Positions 1-7,494 of a stretch of DNA of 7,494 nucleotides are shown piece after piece (positions within the stretch are counted from its first letter, which is position 1; each line of letters starts with the position of its first letter). This stretch comes from an uncultured Beijerinckiaceae bacterium (GTDB lineage: Bacteria; Pseudomonadota; Alphaproteobacteria; Rhizobiales; Beijerinckiaceae): NCBI GenBank assembly GCA_937873345.1, contig CALMRL010000177.1, positions 1 to 7,494 of the forward strand, written 5' to 3'. Under the pieces are notes generated by a model. The model did no database searches and was not told the origin of the DNA. It saw only the letters and a program-made list of their open reading frames with translations. The position numbers and the translations under genes were made by a program.

Positions 1-18
1 GGGTAGAGATAGGGCCGG

Positions 19-47
19 GGGCGGGAAGTCCAGCGGTCGTCCCGCCC
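19..47 (-). terminator. Second hairpin downstream of the HAD gene
   Basis: GGGCGGGA and TCCCGCCC form a perfect 8-bp GC-rich stem around a 13-nt loop, starting 28 nt after the HAD stop codon. There is no U-run, and the loop is large for an intrinsic terminator. Its place at the end of the gene run makes transcript termination or 3'-end stabilisation the likeliest role. Confidence 0.4.
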
Positions 48-58
48 TCCGTCATTGC

Positions 59-76
59 GAGCGGCCGGCGCCGCTC
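59..76 (-). terminator. Hairpin overlapping the HAD stop codon
   Basis: GAGCGGC and GCCGCTC form a perfect 7-bp stem with a 4-nt loop, beginning at the last base of the HAD stop codon. No U-run follows on the minus strand. It may act with the second hairpin just downstream to end or protect the operon transcript. Confidence 0.4.
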
Positions 77-902
77 TATCCCCTCGCCCGCGGCAGCACG
101 TAGCGCTCCATCGCCTCGGCCCAGCCGTCCTCGCCGTTGCCGCCGGTGACGAAGGTCGCCTCGCGCTTCACGGCATCGATGGCGTTGCCCATCGCGATGC
201 GGTGCTGCGCCACCGCGAACATCGGCAAATCGTTGGCAGCGTCGCCGATCACCGCGACCTCGCGCATCGGCACGCCGAGGATCGCGGCGATGCGCTGCGC
301 GGCGGCCCCTTTGTCGAAGCCGGCCGGCGTCACGTCGAGGTAGTAGGGCTGCGAGCGCTTCGCCACCGTGCCACCGCCGAGGCGATCGGCCAGCGCCGCC
401 TCGCAGGCGGCCACGGCGGCGTGGTCGCGCGACGAGCCCACCAGCTTGCCGACCTGGCCCAGCAGCGGCTCGAAGGAGGCGACCACCGTCGGCTCGGCCG
501 CGATGGTCAGCCGCTCCTTCGGCACCAGCGCGCCGTCGGGATCGGTGACGTGCCAGCGCTCGGGTGTGAACAGCCAGCCGTCGAGGCCGAACTCGGCGAA
601 GGCGGCGAGCGCGATGCGGGCGTCGCCCGCCGGCACGAAGGTGCTCTCGATCACCTCGCCGTCGGTGCCGACGATGGCGCCGCCGTTGAAGGCGCCGAGC
701 GGGGCTGTGAGCCGCAGCTGCTCGCGCAAGGTCCGGAAGCCGATCGGCGGGCGGCTCGACACCAGCGACAGGCGCACGCCGCGGTCGGCGAGGCCGAGCG
801 CGGCCGTCGCGACCGCCGGCGTCAGCCGCTTGTCGTCGGTGACCAGCGTGCCGTCGATGTCGGAGACGACGAGGGCGATACGGCCGTCGTCTGCCTCTCG
901 GC

Positions 903-906
<4 letters not shown>
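76..906 (-). CDS. Cof-type HAD-IIB family phosphatase
   Basis: Predicted cytoplasmic Mg-dependent sugar-phosphate or small-phosphometabolite phosphatase of 276 aa, a usual length for the Cof/HAD-IIB family. All four HAD motifs are visible: motif I DIDGT (residues 16-20, nucleophile D16 and acid/base D18), motif II serine in SLVSSRP (about S50), motif III lysine in FDKG (K199), and motif IV GDAANDLPMF (221-230, D222 and D226 for Mg). The long stretch between motifs II and III fits a C2B cap. The start is the GTG whose last two bases plus the next A form the zwf stop (GTGA, 4-nt overlap). I see no good Shine-Dalgarno before it, so translational coupling to zwf is likely. The frame stays open far upstream inside zwf, but that part is a shadow of zwf. 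Family and motifs are clear; the substrate cannot be read from sequence. It sits where pgl often follows zwf, but it has no lactonase fold signature. Confidence 0.9.
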
Positions 907-2453
<1,547 letters not shown>

Positions 2454-2492
2454 GCGATCCCTCGTCCCTGCAGCCCGCCCGGAAGTGAACGC

Positions 2493-3488
2493 TCAGGACT
2501 TCTCCGTGGTGTTGTTGTTCAGCTCGAGGTGGCCGCCGAACTGGAAGCGCATCGCCGACAGCAGCTTCTCGCCGTAGGTGTGGGACTGGCGCGAGCGGAA
2601 GCGGGCGTAGAGCGCCGCCGACAGGACTTCGGCCGGCACGGCCTCCTCGATCGCCGCCTCGATCGTCCAGCGCCCCTCGCCGCTATCGGCGACGTTGCCG
2701 GAGTACTTCTCCAGCGTCTCGTTCTCGGCGAGCGCGATCGCAGTGAGGTCGAGCAGCCAGGAGGCGACCACCGAGCCGCGGCGCCACACCTCGGCGATGT
2801 CGGCGAGCTTCAGGTCGAAGCGCTGGTCCTCGGGCAGCAGCGGCGAGTTCTTCGTCCGCATGATGTCGAAGCCCTCGGCGTAGGCCTGCATCATGCCGTA
2901 CTCGATGCCGTTGTGGATCATCTTGACGAAATGGCCCGAGCCGGCCGGGCCGCAGTGCAGATAGCCGAGTTCCGCCGTCGGGTTGTGGTGCTCGCGCCCG
3001 CGGGTCTTGTCGATGTCGCCGGCCCCCGGCGCCAGCGCTTTCAGGATCGGGTCGATGCGCCCGACCGCCTCGTCGTCGCCGCCGATCATCATGCAGTAGC
3101 CGCGCTCGAGACCCCAAACGCCGCCGGACGTGCCGACGTCGATGTAGTGCAGCTTCTTCTGCTGCAAGGCCTTGGCGCGACGGATGTCGTCCTTGTAGAA
3201 GGAATTACCGCCGTCGATCACCGTGTCGCCCGGCTCCAGGTGCTCGGCCAAATCGGCGATCGTGTCGTCGGTGATCTTGCCGGACGGCAGCATCACCCAG
3301 ATCGAGCGCGGCGCCTCCATCTTCTTCAGCATGTCAGCGAGGCTTGTCGCTCCGGTCATGCCCTCGCCGGCGAGCTTGTCGACCGTCTTGGTGTCGAGGT
3401 CGAACACGATCATTTCGTGGCCGTGCTTCTTCAGGCGGCGGGCGATGTTGCCGCCCATGCGACCCAAGCCGATGATACCGAGCTGCAT
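2493..3488 (-). CDS. gnd: 6-phosphogluconate dehydrogenase, decarboxylating, short form
   Basis: Converts 6-phosphogluconate to ribulose-5-phosphate and CO2 with reduction of a nicotinamide cofactor. At 331 aa it belongs to the short class (about 300-335 aa) rather than the 470-aa dimeric type of E. coli. Visible features: Rossmann motif GLGRMGGNIARR (7-18); D30 at the end of the second strand (VFDLDTK), where NADP-specific enzymes usually carry Asn plus Arg/Ser; IDGGNS (91-96); the substrate loop GTSGGVWGLERGYCMMIGG (119-137); and the catalytic stretch GHFVKMIHNGIEYGMMQ (185-201) with K189, N193 and E196. The C-terminal helical part has the family stretch around YSGNVADSGEGRWT (262-275). The ATG is set by a strong AGGAGG nine nt upstream. 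It lies 28 nt after tkt and 39 nt before zwf. Identity is secure. The acidic D30 suggests NAD rather than NADP, an inference from family structure. Confidence 0.96.
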   Translation of the reverse strand: MQLGIIGLGRMGGNIARRLKKHGHEMIVFDLDTKTVDKLAGEGMTGATSLADMLKKMEAPRSIWVMLPSGKITDDTIADLAEHLEPGDTVIDGGNSFYKDDIRRAKALQQKKLHYIDVGTSGGVWGLERGYCMMIGGDDEAVGRIDPILKALAPGAGDIDKTRGREHHNPTAELGYLHCGPAGSGHFVKMIHNGIEYGMMQAYAEGFDIMRTKNSPLLPEDQRFDLKLADIAEVWRRGSVVASWLLDLTAIALAENETLEKYSGNVADSGEGRWTIEAAIEEAVPAEVLSAALYARFRSRQSHTYGEKLLSAMRFQFGGHLELNNNTTEKS

Positions 3489-3497
3489 TGGAAAGAC

Positions 3498-3503
3498 CCT
3501 CCT
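3498..3503 (-). promoter_or_regulatory. Shine-Dalgarno sequence of gnd
   Basis: A perfect AGGAGG lies nine nt before the gnd ATG, inside the 28-nt tkt-gnd spacer. It is the best ribosome binding site among the five genes. It fixes the gnd start and suggests independent, efficient initiation rather than coupling to tkt. Confidence 0.85.
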
Positions 3504-3516
3504 ACGCGGTGGTGGC

Positions 3517-5601
<2,085 letters not shown>

Positions 5602-5770
5602 GTCGATGATCCCGGCTCTAATGGTCCCGGGCGGAGACGGAAGGGCCCGGAGAGGTGCTTGGCGATGGCGTCGGCTGTACGCAACCACCGTACCGCGGCG
5701 TTCCGCAGCGCAACGAAGCAGGCCACACCGAAGTTGCGCCGTCCCTCGCGAGGCCGCGAGGGCGACGCCC
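5602..5770 (-). other. Kinase-tkt intergenic spacer and tkt leader
   Basis: This 169-bp spacer separates the kinase stop from the tkt ATG and should contain the promoter of the four-gene run. It begins with the hairpin at 5762-5743. Nearer tkt there is an inverted repeat of CCGGGC and GCCCGG (5627-5632 with 5645-5650, 12-nt loop) that could form a GC stem in the leader. I could not pick a convincing -35/-10 pair; TTGCGT near 5680 has no good -10 at the right distance. No Shine-Dalgarno close to AGGAGG lies at the usual distance from the tkt ATG. Confidence 0.5.
5743..5762 (-). terminator. Candidate terminator hairpin after the histidine kinase
   Basis: A perfect 8-bp stem (CCCTCGCG with CGCGAGGG) closes a 4-nt loop, starting 8 nt after the kinase TGA. 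No U-run follows on the minus strand, so it is not a textbook intrinsic terminator, though GC-rich alphaproteobacterial terminators often lack one. It may instead stabilise the kinase mRNA 3' end. Its position suggests the kinase and tkt are separate transcription units. Confidence 0.5.
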
Positions 5771-7258
5771 TCAGGCCCGCTCGATCACCAGCGGGATGTC
5801 GGCGCGCAGCTCGAAACCGTCGGGTGAATAGGAAGCGTCCACCTTGGCGCCGATCTGCTGCGTCAGCACGCGGGTCAGGATCATCGAGCCGAAGCCGTGG
5901 CGAGCCGGCGGCAACACCGGCGGGCCGCCGGACTCGATCCAGCGGCAAGTCAGGATGCGCTTCTCCTTGGCCGGCATCACCGTCCACGACACCATCACCC
6001 GTCCGTCGGGCACGGACAGGGCGCCGTGCCGGTAGGCGTTGGTCGACAGCTCGTGGATCGTCATGCCGAGCGGCACGGCGAGCTGCGAGGGCAGCTCGAC
6101 ATCCGGCCCCTCCAGCAGCACGCGGTCGGAGTCGCCGTCGGCGTAGGCGCCGATCTCCTGGCGCAGGAGGTGCGGCAGCGAGACGAACTGCTGGATCTCC
6201 TCCGTCAGTAGCGAATGGGTGCGCGCTAGGGAGGAGATGCGGCCGGAGAAGGCCCATTGGTAGTCCTCGATGCTCTCGGCGGTGCGCGCAGTCGAGTTCA
6301 TCACGCCCTGCACGGTGGCGAGCGTGTTGCGGACGCGGTGGTGCAGCTCGCGCACCAGCAGCGCCTGCGCCTTCTCCGCGCGGACGTGGTCGGTGACGTC
6401 GTTGCCGTCGATGAAGATGCCGATGACGGCGCCATCCGATCCGAGGATCGGCTGAAACACGAAGGAGATGAACACCTCCTCCGGCCCCCGGCCGGGCGTG
6501 CGCTCGAACTCGGCGCGCATCTGCTTGCCGACGAAGGCCTCGCCGGAGCGGAACACCTTGTCGAGGAGATCGACGTAGAGTTGGCCCTCGACTTCGGGGA
6601 CGGCCTCGCGGAATGGGCGCCCGACCAGTTCGCGCCGTCCGACCAACTCCAGGAAGGCGGAGTTGGCGAGCTCGACGCGGTAGTCGCCGCCGCGCAGCAG
6701 GCACATGAAGGATGGCGCACGCATGAACAGGTCGCGCAGCTCGCCGGTCTCGGCGAGCAGCAAGGCATTGCGCGCCTGCACGCGCTCAGCCCGGTCGAAC
6801 AGCGAGGAACTGAACTCCTCCTCGTGAGCGACCTGCGCGCGTGCCGGGCCGGTGCCGCCGTGCAGGCGCGCATGCATCTCGGTGACGTCCTGCGCATGCA
6901 GGGCCACGGATGCGACCGGCCCGTGTGGCCCGCGAACAGCGACGCCGGTGCAGCTCCAGAAACGGTCGCGCGTCCCGCCCTCGCCGTCCGGCAGCGGGAT
7001 GTGCAGGACAGGCAGGGATTCGCTGTCGCCGGACGCGAATATCCGGTCCAAAGCGCCGCGAAGCTGCCCGACGGCCTCGTCACCAGCCGGCAGCGCCTCG
7101 AACAGGCGCTGTCCCACGAAGGCCTCGGGAGGTCGGCCGAGGATGTACGAAAAGCAGTGATTGGCGGCCGCGATCGTGAGGTCGCTATGGACGACGATCA
7201 GGGCAGTGGGCGTGGACCGGAAGACGGCTTCAAAATCGAGGAAATCGTTCGCAGCCAC
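5771..7258 (-). CDS. Two-PAS HWE-family sensor histidine kinase
   Basis: Predicted soluble cytoplasmic sensor kinase of 495 aa with no signal peptide or membrane segment. Order: PAS 1 (about 8-128, ending AQDVTEMH), a charged, probably helical linker (about 130-170), PAS 2 (about 172-292, ending GNDVTDH), a phosphoacceptor helix LLVRELHHRVRNTLATVQG (300-318) with H307 as the likely phosphorylated histidine, and a C-terminal ATPase domain. The ATPase has the N-box IHELSTNAYRHGAL (401-414; H402, E403, N407), the WxE motif at W440/E442, and a glycine box HGFGSMIL (454-461). The N-box His plus WxE define the HWE family. Neither PAS has the LOV cysteine motif GRNCRFLQ, so blue-light sensing by a LOV domain is not supported; the ligand is unknown. 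The GTG at 7258 is chosen because GGGAG lies six nt upstream and PAS 1 begins right after it. ATGs at 7300 and 7387 are in frame but lack well-placed ribosome sites. No response regulator is present in the window. Confidence 0.92.
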   Translation of the reverse strand: MAANDFLDFEAVFRSTPTALIVVHSDLTIAAANHCFSYILGRPPEAFVGQRLFEALPAGDEAVGQLRGALDRIFASGDSESLPVLHIPLPDGEGGTRDRFWSCTGVAVRGPHGPVASVALHAQDVTEMHARLHGGTGPARAQVAHEEEFSSSLFDRAERVQARNALLLAETGELRDLFMRAPSFMCLLRGGDYRVELANSAFLELVGRRELVGRPFREAVPEVEGQLYVDLLDKVFRSGEAFVGKQMRAEFERTPGRGPEEVFISFVFQPILGSDGAVIGIFIDGNDVTDHVRAEKAQALLVRELHHRVRNTLATVQGVMNSTARTAESIEDYQWAFSGRISSLARTHSLLTEEIQQFVSLPHLLRQEIGAYADGDSDRVLLEGPDVELPSQLAVPLGMTIHELSTNAYRHGALSVPDGRVMVSWTVMPAKEKRILTCRWIESGGPPVLPPARHGFGSMILTRVLTQQIGAKVDASYSPDGFELRADIPLVIERA

Positions 7259-7264
7259 TCTTGT

Positions 7265-7269
7265 CTCCC
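7265..7269 (-). promoter_or_regulatory. Shine-Dalgarno sequence supporting the GTG start of the kinase
   Basis: GGGAG lies six nt before the GTG at 7258. The ATG at 7300 has GAGG directly abutting it with no spacer, which is too close to work well. This site therefore decides the start in favour of the GTG. Confidence 0.6.
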
Positions 7270-7305
7270 GCTCAACCGCTGCGGTCCGCGATCCAGGCAT
7301 CCTCG

Positions 7306-7319
7306 ATGTGATTTCACAT
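7306..7319. promoter_or_regulatory. 14-bp palindrome, candidate operator of the kinase gene
   Basis: ATGTGA and TCACAT are perfect inverted 6-bp arms around a 2-bp spacer (ATGTGATTTCACAT on the plus strand). The site overlaps the proposed -10 hexamer and likely transcription start of the kinase, a position typical of a repressor site. The half-sites resemble those of CRP/FNR-type regulators (TGTGA/TCACA), but the 2-bp spacing is not the 6 bp of CRP, so another dimeric regulator is equally possible. The symmetry is directly visible; the regulator is unknown. Confidence 0.5.
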
Positions 7320-7342
7320 ACCGTTGCCAAGTCGAAAGGCAA
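7315..7342 (-). promoter_or_regulatory. Putative sigma70-type promoter of the histidine kinase
   Basis: On the minus strand TTGCCT (7342-7337) is followed after 16 nt by TATGTG (7320-7315); reading the -35 as CTTGCC gives 17 nt. This fits a housekeeping promoter and would start transcription near 7308, about 50 nt before the GTG. The spacer region also holds an inverted repeat, TTGCC and GGCAA, separated by 9 nt (7342-7324). Assigned by eye only. Confidence 0.4.
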
Positions 7343-7403
7343 GCGGCATGGCAGTGTTCGACGCCGATGCTCGATAGTGCCGGCCAACCTTGCGCCATCG
7401 GGA

Positions 7404-7494
7404 ATGTTCCCCGGCGTTCGGGGGATTTTCCGGCTGCGCCGCTGGGTCGCGCGGAAGGGCCGCCTCGCGGAGCTGCGCGGCCGCGCCCGCCATC
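7404..7494 (+). other. Window-edge open frame, possible start of a divergent gene
   Basis: An ATG at 7404 opens a frame of 30 codons that runs off the right edge. The visible peptide is very basic (for example RLRRWVARKGRLAELRGR). It would be divergent from the kinase. The only upstream purines (GGGA) abut the ATG, so the ribosome site is poor. GC-rich DNA often gives such open frames by chance, and the minus strand is also open here. I do not recognise a family. Confidence 0.15.

Noticed and set aside
5602..5688. 29-residue N-terminal extension of transketolase from the ATG at 5688
   Set aside because: The extension is basic, lacks targeting features and is not a part of known transketolases; the 694-aa form already has full family length.
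5771..7258. LOV-type blue-light sensor in one of the PAS domains
   Set aside because: Neither PAS contains the flavin-binding cysteine motif; the cysteine near residue 35 is in an ordinary PAS context (NHCFSYILG).
7306..7319. Canonical CRP site
   Set aside because: The half-sites match TGTGA/TCACA, but the spacer is 2 bp rather than 6, so a standard CRP dimer would not fit as usual.
7407..7429. Plus-strand terminator: CCCCG/CGGGG stem followed by TTTT
   Set aside because: The stem is only 5 bp plus weak pairs, and there is no plus-strand gene to its left for it to terminate.

Overview
The window is GC-rich DNA that looks alphaproteobacterial. The best guess is Hyphomicrobiales, possibly Methylobacterium or a relative. 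This rests on the GC-rich coding style, the G6PD subtype, an HWE-family histidine kinase and a short-form 6-phosphogluconate dehydrogenase. No rRNA or other marker fixes the genus. All five well-supported genes lie on the minus strand, so transcription runs from high to low coordinates.

Layout in the direction of transcription: (1) 7494-7259 is an edge and promoter region. It holds a plausible sigma70-type promoter overlapped by a perfect 14-bp palindrome, and a doubtful divergent open frame at the window edge. (2) 7258-5771 encodes a soluble two-PAS HWE histidine kinase, best started at a GTG. (3) 5770-5602 is a spacer with a strong GC hairpin just after the kinase stop, then the tkt leader. 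(4) 5601-76 is a tight run of four genes: transketolase (tkt), 28-nt gap, 6-phosphogluconate dehydrogenase (short gnd), 39-nt gap, glucose-6-phosphate dehydrogenase (zwf), then a 4-nt GTGA overlap into a Cof-type HAD phosphatase. (5) 75-1 is a 3' flank with two GC-rich hairpins that probably end the transcript.

Together tkt, gnd and zwf form a pentose phosphate unit. Zwf oxidises glucose-6-phosphate, Gnd oxidises and decarboxylates 6-phosphogluconate to ribulose-5-phosphate, and transketolase moves two-carbon units among the sugar phosphates. The lactonase gene (pgl) often found beside zwf is not in the window; a HAD-IIB phosphatase, apparently translationally coupled to zwf, holds that place. 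Zwf keeps an arginine expected to bind the NADP 2'-phosphate, while Gnd has an aspartate at the corresponding cofactor position, so the two oxidative steps may feed different nicotinamide pools.

I see no mobile element, CRISPR array, RNA gene or clearly new system. The points most worth checking are the kinase promoter palindrome, the HAD gene in the pgl position and the predicted split cofactor use.
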